This document shows positions 48,670-60,402 of a stretch of 64,000 bases of DNA, piece by piece (position 1 is the stretch's first letter; each line of letters begins with the position of its first letter). The notes under the pieces were generated by a model, which was not told the DNA's origin, ran no database searches, and saw only the letters and a list, made by a program, of their open reading frames with translations. This DNA comes from Amaurobius ferox (Eukaryota > Arthropoda > Arachnida > Araneae > Amaurobiidae): NCBI GenBank assembly GCA_951213105.1, contig OX578137.1, forward strand, positions 73,900,604 through 73,964,603, given 5' to 3'. The translations under genes were made by a program, and so were the position numbers.

Positions 48670-50829
48670 TCTATATAATAAAAGGCAATGTCTGTCTGTG
48701 CGTCTGTCTGTCTTATACACTATACGTTTCGCGACCGCGCGTCGGAGAGCTATGAAATTTGGCAATCGGAGACCCTGGGGGGTGGGAAGGGGACACGTGA
48801 AAACCGATGTTTAAAATTTTAATTATTTTTTTTGTTATTTAATGTTTTATGCGATTTCGACCGATTTTTGACCTTTTTGCTCTTTTTTCTCCACGATCCA
48901 GACATTGTAGAAAAAAACAAATCACACCATCGAAAAGAGCAGAGAATTTCGAGTAAAAATATATCAATTTCAAATCTCAGGGACAAATTCTAATATTTTT
49001 TTATGATTTTAAAACAAAAGTCACTTTGACTCAAAAAAAACGATTTTTGGTTTTAAATTCTCGCATAGTAAAAAGTACTCAGAATTTCGACTAATAATTT
49101 ACATTTTTAGAAAGGTCAAATATCTGGCATTCTTACAAGTCCAATCTGGTCAAGAAATATTCCGTATTGGCCACAGGATCGGGATTTTAAGATTTTCCGA
49201 ATTTCAATTTCTCGGCGATCCGCTAAAGCATTTCTTAACCGACGTTTCTCCCCCACAGAAGCAGGGAAGGTGGTAGGTGGGGACGTCAAGGTGGAGGTGA
49301 CGTCACGGTTCTGTATATGCATAGCGATGGGTGGGACAATAAGAAACCGAATTGGTTTTTTACTTTCCGTTTCCCGCGCTTCCGATTTTAAATGAAATAA
49401 GAGCTTAACATATGCATTGTAGAAATTATTATATTTATATTTTAAATGATGGAACGATATGGATTTTTTAAATGGATATTTTAATTTTATGGATATTTTA
49501 AATGATGGAACGATGGATATTTTAATTTTATGGATATTTTAAATGATGGAATGATGGATATTTTAATTTTATGGATATTTTAAATGATGGAACAATGGAA
49601 TGAGGATGATGGAATTAAGAGCCTAGAGACCATATGGTCATTTTAAATTGTAAATTAGCGCACGGGAAGTTAGCGGTAGGCCCGGGTACGATTCCCGCCA
49701 CTGCCAAAACTGCCGAAGTGTTCACGCGGAATACGATCACGTTAAACATGTGGGCCCGTAAGTCCTTCCGAGAGGTTGGTGGTAGGGGAAGGAGGGTACG
49801 GTCCCTGTGAATGCTTCCCTCACAGAGTTCCCGTCTAAATTGGGTGAATATAAAGGAAGTTGCGGAGGGCGAGGCAGCCCAGTGGTTAGCGCTCAGGAAT
49901 TGCACTCGGTAGGCCCGGGTTCGATTCCAGCCACTTCCAAAACTGCCGCCGTGTTCACGCGGAGTACGATCACGATAAACATGTGGGTCCGGAAGTCCTT
50001 CCGAGAGGTTGGTGGTAGAGGAAGGAGGGTACGGTCCCTGTGGATGAATAAAAAGAAAGTTATGGAGATTGTCGCGTAGGGCAAAGTAATCAAAATTTCC
50101 GCCGTGTTTACGCGGAGTACGATCACGTTAAACATGTGGGTCTGTAAGCCTTCCGAGAGGTTGGTGGTAGGGGAAGAAGGGTACGGTCCCTGTGGATGCT
50201 TCTTCCACTTGGTTCCGGTCTAAATTGGGTGAATAAAAAGAAAGTTATGAAGAATATCGCGGAGGGTGAAGTACCCCAGTGGTTAGTGCGCGGGATTTGC
50301 ACTTGGTAGGCCCGGGTTCGATTCCCAAAATTGCCGCCATGTTCACGCGGAGTACGATGACGTTAAACATGTGGGTCGGTAAGTCCTTCCGAGAGGTTGG
50401 TGGTAGGGGAAGGGGGGTTCGGTCCATGTGGATGCCTCCCCCACTGGGTTTCAGTCTAAATTGGCCGAATAAAAATAAAGTTATGGAGATTGTCGCGGAT
50501 GGCACGGTAGCCCAGTGGTTAGCGAGCGGGAATTTCACTCGGTAGGCCCGGGTTCGCTTCCCGCCATTGCCAAAACTGCAGCCGTGTTCACGCGGAGTAC
50601 GATCACGTTAAATATGTGGGACTGCAAGTCCTGTCGAGAGGTTTGTGGTAGCGGAAGGAGGGTACGGTCTCTTTGGATGCCTCCCCCATTGGGTTCCGGT
50701 CTAAATTGGGTGGCACTTCCTGGCCTTCCAAGCAGTTACCTTACACCTTTCTGGTAGGTCGCGCCAACGAGTTTGCCACGGTCAGAATTTTCAAGGGTAG
50801 CGAACAGGCTGGTCGCCAAAGGCGGCTAG
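48670..50829 (+). mobile_element. Helitron-like element carrying five SINE monomers
   Basis: 2160 bp. It begins TCTATATAATAAAAGGCAAT after an A, has a (CTGT)n-like run at 48690-48712, and ends CGCCAAAGGCGGCTAG before a T. The 5' 770 bp match the element at 34536-35776. Then come a 41-bp minisatellite (49444-49610) and a tandem run of SINE-like monomers from about 49653 to 50760, followed by the common tail TTGCCACGGTCAGAATTTTC. No Rep/helicase frame exists. The short frames over the monomers are artefacts of the repeats. Confidence 0.8.
49444..49612 (+). repeat. 41-bp minisatellite in Helitron-like element
   Basis: AATGATGGAACGATGGATAT plus a TTTAATTTTATGGATATTTT tail repeats at 49501, 49542 and 49583, with a longer variant at 49444. 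Confidence 0.9.
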
Positions 50830-50830
50830 T
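49653..50830 (+). repeat. Tandem array of about five SINE monomers
   Basis: Monomer heads (CCCAGTGGTTAGCGC, then GTAGGCCCGGGTTCGATTCC) occur near 49653 (partial), 49874, 50269 and 50506. One headless unit starts near 50082. Each body has CACGCGGAGTACGATCACG, ATGTGGGTCCGTAAG, CGAGAGGTTGGTGGTAG and CGGTCTAAATTGG. Units are joined by the linker GTGAATAAAAAGAAAGTTAT followed by GGAGATTGTCGCGGAGG, spacing about 200-240 bp. Only the last unit has the full free-SINE 3' end. Confidence 0.85.
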
Positions 50831-50901
50831 ATATTATAAAAATATCTACAAATGTAATGTAAATGGAACATTTTCCTTTTACCTTGAAATGCGATAAAAT
50901 T

Positions 50902-51802
50902 AAAAATCTGATGTGGGCAGCACATGACTTTCCTTATATAATACAATGAATTTACTACTTTTACAGTTAAAAAAATGGTATTCTTATAGAAGATACTTAT
51001 ATTATTTCCAAGATATTGAGTTTTCTTCAATTAGTCGTCATTTTCATTGATTTAGCGTCATTTTTTTTTCAATAGGCGAGTTTTTCGTTAACTTGGCAAC
51101 ATTTAAAAATGTCGCCAAGTTGGCGACCTACCGCTAAATTCGCCACCAAAATCTTGCCAATCGTTATGGCAACTCAAAGAACTATTTCTCGTGAATGGAA
51201 CGAGTTAGATCCACGAGAATGATATCACCGAATTTATCGCCTGATATTACATATGAAAAGTGAACATGTTTCTCAAGAGTTATTATTTTTTTTTTAATTC
51301 ATGGGATTTTTTGATAAATTTATTCGAAAAATGTGCAATATCTCGAGAACGGTTCATGCTAGATTTCTAAAGTTTATGCCAATCATTTTCTGAGGAAAAA
51401 TTACATAAGAAATGTCTATTTGCTTAACTTTATTACAGGCTTTAATTTTTTGATGATTTTTCCAAAATTTCACTCGAAAATATAGGGGGGGTTCTGTGCA
51501 TTCGGTTGTATTTTAAAATAATAGGCTTCCAGTATTCACGGATTGTGAATTTTGTACCAAATTTCATTCGAATCGCTCCATTCGTTCGTGAGATATCGTC
51601 TCCACAGACTTACTGACACACAGACACACAAACACACGCACATACTTTCACACACACACACAAACACACACAGACATCACTTCAAAAATGTTCGATTCGT
51701 GATCAGGGATGCTTGAAACGTGCTTTCCCGTCGAAAACTTGAATTCGAATTTTCGACTCCGTCACAATACTTTCCTTATACATTATATATATAAGGAAAG
51801 TA
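50902..51802 (-). repeat. Repeat G, copy 4
   Basis: Reverse orientation with both borders (AAAAATCTGATGTGGGCAGC at left; ACTTTCCTTATACATTATAT palindrome at right). It carries a CA tract and a GTCGCCAAGTTGGCGAC dyad near 51111-51127. It is 0.9 kb because it has only one internal subunit. Confidence 0.85.
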
Positions 51803-52075
51803 ATAATAAATAAAATTGCATTTGAAAAGTAATTGACATATCAGGCTAAGTACTTTCCATGTCTTTCTATAGACGCATATGCACTGTATGTATAAAGTTA
51901 TATCAAAATCCCTGCAAAATTACAGAAATTCGTTTGGTTGTTTTTTCTTGATATACACAGATGCAAATTTAGATTGATACTTTTTGGTAAATAATCTATA
52001 AAGAAAATAAGAATTTTATGTATATTTCTCTGAAAAAATAGAACTATGTCATTCAATAGACTTGTCTTGTTTTAA
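51803..52075. other. AT-rich spacer
   Basis: No feature recognised between the divergently oriented G copies. Confidence 0.4.
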
Positions 52076-52183
52076 TTTTTTAAACGAGAATCTCATTCAA
52101 CGAAAAGTCAGTCCTATAATAGATCTCTGTAACAAAAAAATAATTACGTCTGAATTGTCCTACAATAATCGTCCTGCTATTGT
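52076..52183 (+). repeat. Repeat G inter-unit spacer, copy 1
   Basis: The 108 bp before the G copy at 52184 (TTTTTTAAACGAGAATCTCA..., AGTCAGTCCTATAATAGA, ATTACGTCTGAATTGTC) match the 108 bp at 54589-54696. G and its spacer were therefore duplicated as one unit. Confidence 0.75.
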
Positions 52184-52864
52184 TACTTCCCTTATATACA
52201 TAGTGTAATATATAAGGAAAGTATTGTGAAAGTGTTGAAAATTCGAATTTGTGTTTCCGAGCGAATAGCACGTTTCAAGCATCCCCTGAACACGAATCAA
52301 ACGTTTCTGTGGTGATGACTGTGTGTGTGTGTGTCACTTGGTCTACTTTTAAAGACGATATCTCACGAACAAATGACGACTAATTGATGAAAATCCAATA
52401 TCTTGGAACGAATATAGGAATCTATTGTAAGAATAACCTATTTCTCCATCCGTAAAACATGGTGTAATTCTGGCTAAGAATTTTGGCGGAATATCGCCAA
52501 CTTGGCGACTTTTTTTAAATGTTGCCAAATTGATAAAAATATCGCCGCATTGAGAAAAATGTGATAACATTGACAAACTGATAACAATTACGCTAAATCA
52601 ATAAAAATGAGGACTAATTGATGAAAATGAAATATTTTGGAAAGAACATAAGAATCGACTATAATAGTAACCCATTTCTCCGTCCGACAGTAATGCTTGG
52701 CAAAAAATTTGGTGCGTGCTGTTGTCAACTTAGAGATTTTTTAAACCTCACCAAATTGAAGAAAATGTCGCCAAATTGATAAATATGTCACCAAATTGAT
52801 AAAAGTTATACTAAATAGAAGGCAATATTCTGCAAATTTTTAATGACGTCAGATGATACAGGTA

Positions 52865-54170
52865 CAGTATTGTGGCAATTAATTAAGAAATGCAGTTTTT
52901 TTTATAAAATTCAGTTTTATTCAAGTTTTCTATGGATACATTTAAAACTAATAAGTGATATGATCTCCCCGAGACTTTATAACATCACAAACACGTTTCG
53001 GCATGGAATGTGCTAGACTAGCACATGTAGTTTTAATTTCAACGACTCTGAACCATATGTCAATAACGGCCGAAATTAGCTTGTCCATCGTCGTACAGTC
53101 AAATTTGTGAAGCCGTTTTTTGACAATAGCCCACAAATTTTCTATGGGATTCAAGTCTGGTGAATTCCCGGGCCAATCCAGTACGGTAATATTTTTTTTG
53201 AGCAGAAATTTTTGATTCGCTTCGAAGTGTGACATGGCGCGCTGTCTTGTTGGAAAAAGCAATCTCCGTTCGGCCACAGTTTAGCCATGGTTGGAAGCAC
53301 TTTTCGGGTCAATATGACTTCGTAACTGGCACTGTTCATCATTCCCTCTACGGGAACAAGAGATTATGTCCCCAAAACGCTGAAACAACCCCAAAACATC
53401 TTTTTGGGCGGATGCTTGATTGATGTGGTGCTGATTGAGAGGTTCTCCTTGGCTCCTTCTCACGAACATAGATCTAAATCCCTGAACCACAAAATGTGTT
53501 TCGTCAGAAAAGAGAACTTTCTCTCAGTCCATGTTTTGTATTTCCGTGCCCATTTCAATCTTTTTTTCTTCATGCGAAGCGTCAGAAGCTACTTCTTGTA
53601 CGGTCGACGTGCTCTCCGTCCGCGTTCTAACAGTCTGTATCGCACTGTTGAAGGTGCAATATCAACACCAGCTGCCACCATGGACTTAGAGAGGTCAAAA
53701 CTGGTTAATCGAGGATTTTTAACACTCATTCGATGTAAAGTTTTGTCGTCACGAGTCGAAGTTGATCTTTTTCGGCCGCATCTTCCAGAGCGGTTGGTTC
53801 CAGCATTTCCTGTTTCTTGAAACCGCTTCCAGATCCTCCCGACACTTGCTGTACTCACTCCACATATTTTACCTATTTCCTCGAACGTCTTAGAAGTGTG
53901 TTCTCTAAGCGCAATCACTTTAGCACGTGTTTCCGCGCTGACATCCATGACGCTAATGAGCCCCGCAACAACTGAGAAACTACCACTGCGGAACACCTGC
54001 CACCTGGCGGAGGAATTTGAACACCTGCTACTTACCAGGTGCATACGAACACCTGCTACTTTGATAATAACTGCAATTTGAACTCTGAGCTAATTTGGAG
54101 TGCTTCTTCCTAAGCTTACGTGTGATAAAACGAAAAAAATGACATTTCTCAATTAATTGCCACAATATTG
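52865..54170 (-). mobile_element. Tc1-type transposon, 1306 bp
   Basis: The ends CAGTATTGTGGCAATTAATT and the complement of AATTAATTGCCACAATATTG are inverted repeats of about 28 bp with two mismatches, each flanked by TA (52863-52864 and 54171-54172). The surrounding G sequence reads GATGATACAGG|TA|TGCTTTCAGGTATTTAATA, matching the uninterrupted G copies near 39350 and 55715. The size is normal for Tc1. It contains one broken transposase gene on the minus strand. Confidence 0.9.
52948..53948 (-). pseudogene. Tc1 transposase, frameshifted
   Basis: The start is placed at the MDVSAETRAK Met (53948). A paired-type recognition region follows (EEIGKICGVSTASVGRIWK, a GRKR hook-like motif, and STVRYRLLERGRRARRPYKK). 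Then comes a stop, LRMKKKRLKWARKYKTW, the first catalytic block LFSDETHF, MFWGCFSVLG, the second block CFFQQDSAPCHTSK, and the third block WPGNSPDLNPIENLWAIVKK. The protein ends SRGDHITY. The three catalytic acids (D, D, E) are all readable but lie in different frames. I count at least three frameshifts and two stops. The length corresponds to about 333 codons, normal for the family. The enzyme would have excised and inserted the surrounding element at TA, and this copy is dead. Confidence 0.9.
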
Positions 54171-54588
54171 TATGCTTTCAGGTATTTAATAAATGACCTT
54201 CTCTCCGTTTGTTTGAAATACTTGTCGATACATTTAATAAAATTGGCGAATAATGTAGTGAAATATTATCAACCTAGAAATAATGACGTCATGTTAATGA
54301 AAATGGTGCTTAATTGATGAATTTATTATTATAATATTTGAATATATAGACTATATTGGTTATTGAGGATACTATTAATATTGATATTTGTTAATTTAGA
54401 GTAGCGTGAAATAAAATTTAATTGGGTACTAAATAGTTTTACATGTTGTCATCCGGAAAAGTGCCAAATATACAATTCATTTTTACAAACACTGTGCTGT
54501 TGATCTTTTCATCATTTTTTTCTCTGTGGAAGAAGTAAATTCATTGCATCATATAAGGAAAGTCATATGGTGCCCACATCAGATTTTT

Positions 54589-54696
54589 TAATTTGTCAAA
54601 CGAGAAATCCATTCGGCAAAATGTCAGTCCTATAATAGAAATATGTAATGAAAAAGTAATGATGTCTGAATCGTCATTCAATAAACTGATATTATT
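54589..54696 (+). repeat. Repeat G inter-unit spacer, copy 2
   Basis: Matches 52076-52183 in sequence and length. A truncated third copy (AATTTGTTAAACTAG, CAGTCCTATAAAAGA) follows the next G unit at 56257-56305. Confidence 0.75.
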
Positions 54697-56256
54697 ACTT
54701 TTCTTATGTACATATAATGTATAAGGAAAGTATTGTGACGGGGTCGAAAATTTGAATTCGAGTTTTCGACGGAAGAGCACGTTTCAAGCATCCCTGATCA
54801 CGAATCAGACGTTTATGAGATGATGTCTGTCTCTGTTTGTGTGTGTGAGTGTGTTTGTGTATGTGTCAGTGAGTCTATGCAGATGATAACTGATGAATAA
54901 ATGGACCGATTCGAATGAAATTTCGTGCAAAACTTACAATCCATGAATACTGGAAGCCTATTGTTTTTATACGCAATCCAATGTTCAACCCCCCCCCCCC
55001 CTAAATATTCGAGTTAAATTTTGGAAAAATCTTCAAAAACTTAAAACGTTTAATAAAGATACGCAAATAGTCATTTCTAATGTAACTTTTCCTTAGAAAA
55101 CGATTGACACAAATTTCAGAAAGCTAGTTTAAACCGTTCTCAAGATATTGCACATTTTTGAAACAAATTATAAAAAAATCAGATAAAATATAAAAAATAT
55201 TACCTATTGGAAAATATGTTCACTTTACATAGGTAATATCATGCGATAAATTTGGTGACATTATTCTCGTGAATCTAGCTAGCTCCATTCATATGAAAAG
55301 ATACTTTAGATAATACTTTTGTATTTGGACGCTAATAGTCATTTATCTGCCACAAGAATAACTTATTTCTCCATCCATAATGCTTGGTGAAATTTTGGCG
55401 GAATGTCGCTAACTTGGCGACTTTTTAAATGTTGCCAAATTAACGAAAATGTTGCCAAATTAATAAAAAATGGCGCTATATCAATGAATATGACGACTAG
55501 ATGATGAAATTTCAATATCTTGGAAAAACCGTAAGCGTAGACTGTAAGAATAACACATTTCTTTGTCCGTCTGTAACGTTTGGCTAGAAATTTAGTAGAA
55601 CGTCGCCAGCTTGGCGACTATTTTAAATGTTGCTAAAATGACAGAAATGTCGCCAAATTGATAAAAATGACGCGGAATGGGAAATAATGTCTCACAAATT
55701 CTGATTTCCGTCATATGAAGGGTATACCTTCTAGTATATAAGAAATACTCTTCTCTCCGTTTGTCTGACGCATCATTGTGATGCATTTGGCAAACTTAGC
55801 GAATAATTTAGCAAGGTATATCCACCTTGGCAACTGTGACGCACTTTGTGATGCATTTGGCAAACTTAGCGAATAATTTAACAAGGTATATCCACCTTGG
55901 CGATATTTCGCCCCAAATTGACAAAAATATCGTCAAAATTGCAAAAATGACATAAAATTAATGAAAATTGCGCATAATTTATGATGTAATTATTAAGGTA
56001 TTTTAATATATGGACTATATCGCTTATTGAGGATGCTATCATTATTGATGATTGTTTATTTAGAGTTGCGCGAAGTATAAGTTAATTGATTATTTTGAAA
56101 TAGTTTTATATGTTGTCATCCGGAAAATCACCTCTTGTGCAATTCAACGATAAAAACACAGTGCCGTGGACCTATACATTATTTTTTGACTGTAAAACTA
56201 GTAAATTCAGTGAATTATATAAGGAAAGTCATGTGCTGCCCACATCAGATTTTTTT
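54697..56256 (+). repeat. Repeat G, copy 6
   Basis: 1.56 kb with both borders, a GTGTGTGAGTGTG tract at about 54835-54865, and a run of about 10 C at the AACCCCCC position near 54988. Subunits start at about 55365, 55550 and 55745. AACTTAGCGAATAATTTA with a TATCCACCTTGGC tail is duplicated in tandem near 55794-55900. Dyads CGCTAACTTGGCG (55404) and CGCCAGCTTGGCG (55603) are present. Confidence 0.85.
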
Positions 56257-56309
56257 AATTTGTTAAACTAGAAAAAGCAGTCCTATAAAAGAACTCTGTA
56301 GGGATGTGC

Positions 56310-57814
56310 ATTCATGTGAATCATTGATTTAAAACGTTCAGCAACTACAAAAACATTCTTGATATGATTACACTCCTTTAGTTACCCCGGTCTAGAATTA
56401 TTACAACGTTTTTCACTTTTATTCAGAATGCAGCCTGAAAATTACACAGGCTTTCGATAAGGGTGATAACCTGCTTAATTTCATTAAATATTTATAATAG
56501 ATATATACTTGAAAAAGCAAAAAATTTCTTACTCGAAATTGTAATCTGTATTGCACGAGATTTATAGCACAGAAGATGATAAAATTCATCAATTCAGGCT
56601 TTTAAAAGGCTGAGCTCAGAAAAGAAATGAACGTGTTTCAGTTTTAGAAAGTGCAACCATTAGATGGTGCCACCAATCCAATTGGCCGTCATTCGACGAT
56701 TTCTATGAAAATGTGGCATCTGTGAATCTTTTCGTAAATTCTTAGTTTGAGGTAGATAAATAAATTAAAGATGATAAAGAATTCCAAAGTTAGATAAAGA
56801 AATTAAAATTGATTGTTTTATCCATATAATACTCTGAAAAATTGTTTTAGCAATCGCAAAAAAGAGTTTTAGTTAGTTTTTGCAATATGCAATAGGTGGA
56901 GTCACTCCAATAGTTCGAATATCGGCATTTAAGTTCATAACTTTTAGAATATATTAGAAGTTTTCTAAAATGTCTAGATGTTTTTTCTCGGGTGTTGACT
57001 GCCGAGGTATCTTGCGAATTTCGCAGGTAAAGAGAGAAAGCATTTTTCTTTTTGACAAAAGAAGTCATGTGGAATATTCTAATATTTTTTACTGTATTGA
57101 ACCTTTACTGTGTTGAACACGTGTTAAAAGTGAGATCGTAATTTATACGTATACGATCAATATTTAAGGAAATAAAGCTCATTACTATGTTTTGCATAAA
57201 AAAATTGTACAAAAAGCCATTTTCTTCATGCATTATTTAGATAAATACTGTTATGACGCATCCTTTGTGTGAATTCTCAAGATATAACAATGAACTCAAA
57301 TTTCTGGACAAGTAACACGTTTACTTACAAACAAAGCATAAACAGGAACACTATACAGCAAGTAGCTTGATAACTATCCCCCATGATCGATAAGTAACTG
57401 CTAAATACAGTAAAGCAATAATTAAATGTCCCAAGAATTTCATAGAGCAGTTGATACTATTTTCTAAACATCAACAATTCAATGTAGTTCGTGTCACATC
57501 AGCTGGTCTGAAACCAAGTAACAACTCATTTTATATACTCTATGTAGAAGCTTTCAGAAAGGTCTGATATCTCCAAAAATATCCATTATTTCGAGAAAGC
57601 TTCGACCTTCAAAAAGTCACCAAGTTGGCGATAAATCGCCAAATCTGGCAACTGTGATCCGAGTGTTTAAAGATGGAAACCCTGCATTAGCGTAATACAA
57701 ACGACTGCCTGCAAAGCTGTTTTCCCGTCTGGTTCTCGGTGAAGGCATTTTACATATTCGTAACAATACATTATGTTAAAGAATAACTACATTCTACAGA
57801 CATCAAACAAGTGT
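56310..57814. other. AT-rich intergenic DNA
   Basis: No gene recognised. A lone G-like phrase, AGTCACCAAGTTGGCGATAA then ATCGCCAAATCTGG, lies at 57615-57650. Confidence 0.4.
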
Positions 57815-58095
57815 TATGATCTATAAAATGATTCCATTCACCAATTCCTTCCATGCTAGAATCCCGATCTCTGACAAGTTTGTTCGAAAGACCTCCTTAA
57901 CGTTCCACAGTTATTTTTAATGTCAAGTTCATCGTTTAGCGTCATGTTGATCGTGACAAAACGACAGAGTGAAATCCATAATCGCCTTTTAAAGACCTCA
58001 CAAAGGAAGCACAAAATCGATGACATTTTATCGGGGTGTAAAATGGCTCTTAGTATAAAATGCAGTGATGTATCTGGGAAATGAAACCAATCCGC
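57815..58095 (+). repeat. Repeat R3, copy 5
   Basis: GATTCCATTCACCAATTCC, AAAGACCTCCTTAACGTTCC, AATCGCCTTTTAAAGACCTC, AAATCGATGACATTTTATCG and CTTAGTATAAAATGCAGTGA follow the R3 order. Confidence 0.75.
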
Positions 58096-58393
58096 CTATT
58101 TGACCTCATTTCCAATCAAATGTATCGAGACATAGTTTTCACACAAAAATGTGAATTAACTGGAAATAAAGAAATCTGAGTTAACTGCCTTGTTCCAGCT
58201 TTTGCGATTATTCAACTCAGCGCTTTGATTTATACAGTTTATAATATATATATTTTGAATCAGAGCGCATATGTTGAAACATTTTAGCTAGAAAATTTAG
58301 TCTCATTATAGTTACTACTTAGTTTCAATAGAGTAGTCTTAATGAGTTTTCGCAATTAGTCTTCTTAAGGTGCTTTGCAATATATCCTCCAGT

Positions 58394-58700
58394 TCATTGG
58401 TTATTGATAATTTCATTAGGAATGCCATGTTTTGCAAATACCAGTTTAATAGCTGTAATCACTACGCTTGCATTTAAATTTCCAATTTGTATGACTCCGA
58501 CATATTTAGAATAGTAGCTAATGATTTCCATGTAGTTCTTGTCATTACAATGCAAAAATATACGCGTACTTTTCTCCCCATGAGATGCTTGGTAACCTGT
58601 GCAGATCCGCTGGCTCCGATTTATTTGAGATCTGATACTTAGCATATATTGCACAGGATCCGATCATATTTTTAATGTCTTTAAACGTTTTTGCCTAAAA
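58394..58700 (-). pseudogene. Gypsy-type retroelement integrase fragment
   Basis: Minus-strand frames first give DIKNMIGSCAIYAKYQISNK with SEPADLHRLP, a trace of the integrase zinc-binding CxxC..K.Q end, and after a frameshift ISYYSKYVGVIQIGNLNASV with VITAIKLVFAKHGIPNEII. The second part is typical of the Ty3/Gypsy integrase core: the normally invariant DYYSKY is here SYYSKY (first catalytic Asp lost), then the VI..K..FA.HG.P...I.D segment just before the second catalytic Asp, which is missing (INNQ then stop). No LTRs or other pol domains are visible nearby. It is an isolated dead fragment. Confidence 0.8.
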
Positions 58701-58704
58701 TACG

Positions 58705-60201
58705 CTTATACATCTTTTGCCCATCATCGCCGCTCAAGATGCTTTGCAAGCACGAAACTGATAAATCAATGAGGTTGGTGCACTGGAAATCCTATCCCAA
58801 TTACTTCTGTTTTATCCTTATGATTGGGGTCTCTTTCAGTGAGTGGCGAAAGAAGAATAATCCACCATATGGTTTGGTTGCATGTTGTTGTAATATAACA
58901 TACAAGAAAAGACTGCAGGTTTAAAACTCAACCATTTAATAACAAGAAGCGTTAACATAACAAGAAAGTAGATACGCATTACATTGCTTGGCTTAAGAAT
59001 ACCATAGCGTAACTCATCTAATTAGCAGCATGCGTACTAGAGTTGAGTTTACAACCTTGCGAGACTAACGAGACTGAAGTCGTTGCGATTGCAGCATCTT
59101 AAATACCTTGCCACAGACATGCGCATTACAGCATTGGCGGGTTAAGCAGGAAATGCATAGTTCCGCAGCAACGGTGGCAACACATCCTTTCTTAATTTTG
59201 ATTTGATGTACAATATCTCAATTTAATTAGGAATATTTAACATTCCATAAAGCAAATTTATATTGATCAATTTTCTCAAAAATGCCATAAAATATTTCAC
59301 AATGCTTCGTAAAGCGATATTCGAAACATAAAGATGAATCCTGAACATCACGTAATCGACAAATTTATGTTTATATTCATTTAAGATATATTATTTATAT
59401 CAAAGTATCAGAGTAATATTTAAAGGTGATATGCATGTTAAAATTTTCTATTTGTAAGAATATAATATAAAATATTTTGAAATGAGGAAAAACCAAAAAT
59501 GAAACATAGCTAAAAATCAATTCAGAATATTTTGCGCCTGCCACGCTTATTATCCTCTAACGTATTTATTGTAATAATAATTGCATGTACGAGATTCCAG
59601 TAGATAAAATTTTTCCTAGTTGAACGAAGCTCTGATAAGAAACAGGGCTAAAATGACAGCATGCATACGGCTGTTCAATTACTTAATGCGTGTCTAATGT
59701 AAGTGAGGTCACTTATTTAAACTAAACAGAACAACATAAGAATTTTACAGAATACAAGTTGTTTATCAGAAAAAGTGAAATGAGTTCTAAACTTATTATT
59801 AGGTTATATTTTTGAAAGTTGAGCAGTTTACCCGAAGTTCATAAATAATAACCCGAAGTTATTAAATATTGGGTTCGATACACTGTGTTATGTTGCAAAG
59901 AGAGTATTGTTCAACAGCACTAAGACAGAAAAGACAGTATAATGGATAGATTGAATACAAAGTTAGACAAATGCATATTTGAATATTTGTGGTTGTACAT
60001 ATAATAGGGAATTTCCCACACACTATTTACCTTCGAGACAGTCTGTCGTAAATTAACGGTTAGGCATGTACCATGGCGTTGCTCAACAGTTAGTACAATC
60101 AGAAATTAAAGAAGGGTATCCATAACCGTCCAACTAAATAAAGCAGATCTTTGGGGGGGGGCCTTACCAAAATGAAAATGCACATATTTTAAATGTAAAC
60201 T
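58705..60201. other. Unassigned stretch
   Basis: 58960-59170 is less AT-rich but has no recognisable frame. The remainder is AT-rich and featureless to me. A run of 9 G lies at about 60152-60160. Confidence 0.4.
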
Positions 60202-60402
60202 TCAGCAACAGACTTCAGAATAATACTTTGATATAAGACATTGAGAAAGACTTCTCAAAGACTCGCTGTGTCGATATGAACTAAAATAATCCAATTCATT
60301 ATCTACAGTAGCTCTTTTTAACCTGCCAACAGATGCGATAAGGGTTATCCCATGGTATCCAATAAACAGGACAAGTAAAATAGGTATCAATTTTAGTTTC
60401 AT
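60202..60402 (-). CDS. Putative small secreted prepropeptide, 66 aa
   Basis: A complete ATG-to-TGA frame. Residues 1 to about 24 (MKLKLIPILLVLFIGYHG and onward) look like a signal peptide: basic start, long hydrophobic core, small residues before the likely cut. A basic RLKR site at residues 27-30 would suit a furin-type convertase. The remaining 36 residues are polar and contain three Cys, one in SQCLISKY and two in the terminal VCC. This layout (signal, basic cut, short Cys-bearing peptide) is shared by neuropeptides, hormones and venom-type peptides. I cannot assign it to any of these. The odd Cys number suggests dimer formation, a missing exon, or a chance frame. A GTAAGT donor-like site lies upstream on the same strand (60529-60534), but no good acceptor is seen before the ATG. 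Confidence 0.4.
   Translation of the reverse strand: MKLKLIPILLVLFIGYHGITLIASVGRLKRATVDNELDYFSSYRHSESLRSLSQCLISKYYSEVCC

Larger units (their letters stand above)
52184..54589 (+). repeat. Repeat G, copy 5, interrupted by Tc1
   Basis: Both borders are present. The internal part is shortened and is interrupted at 52865-54170 by a Tc1-type element. Without the insertion the copy is about 1.1 kb. It carries a TCGCCAACTTGGCGAC dyad near 52493-52508. Confidence 0.85.
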
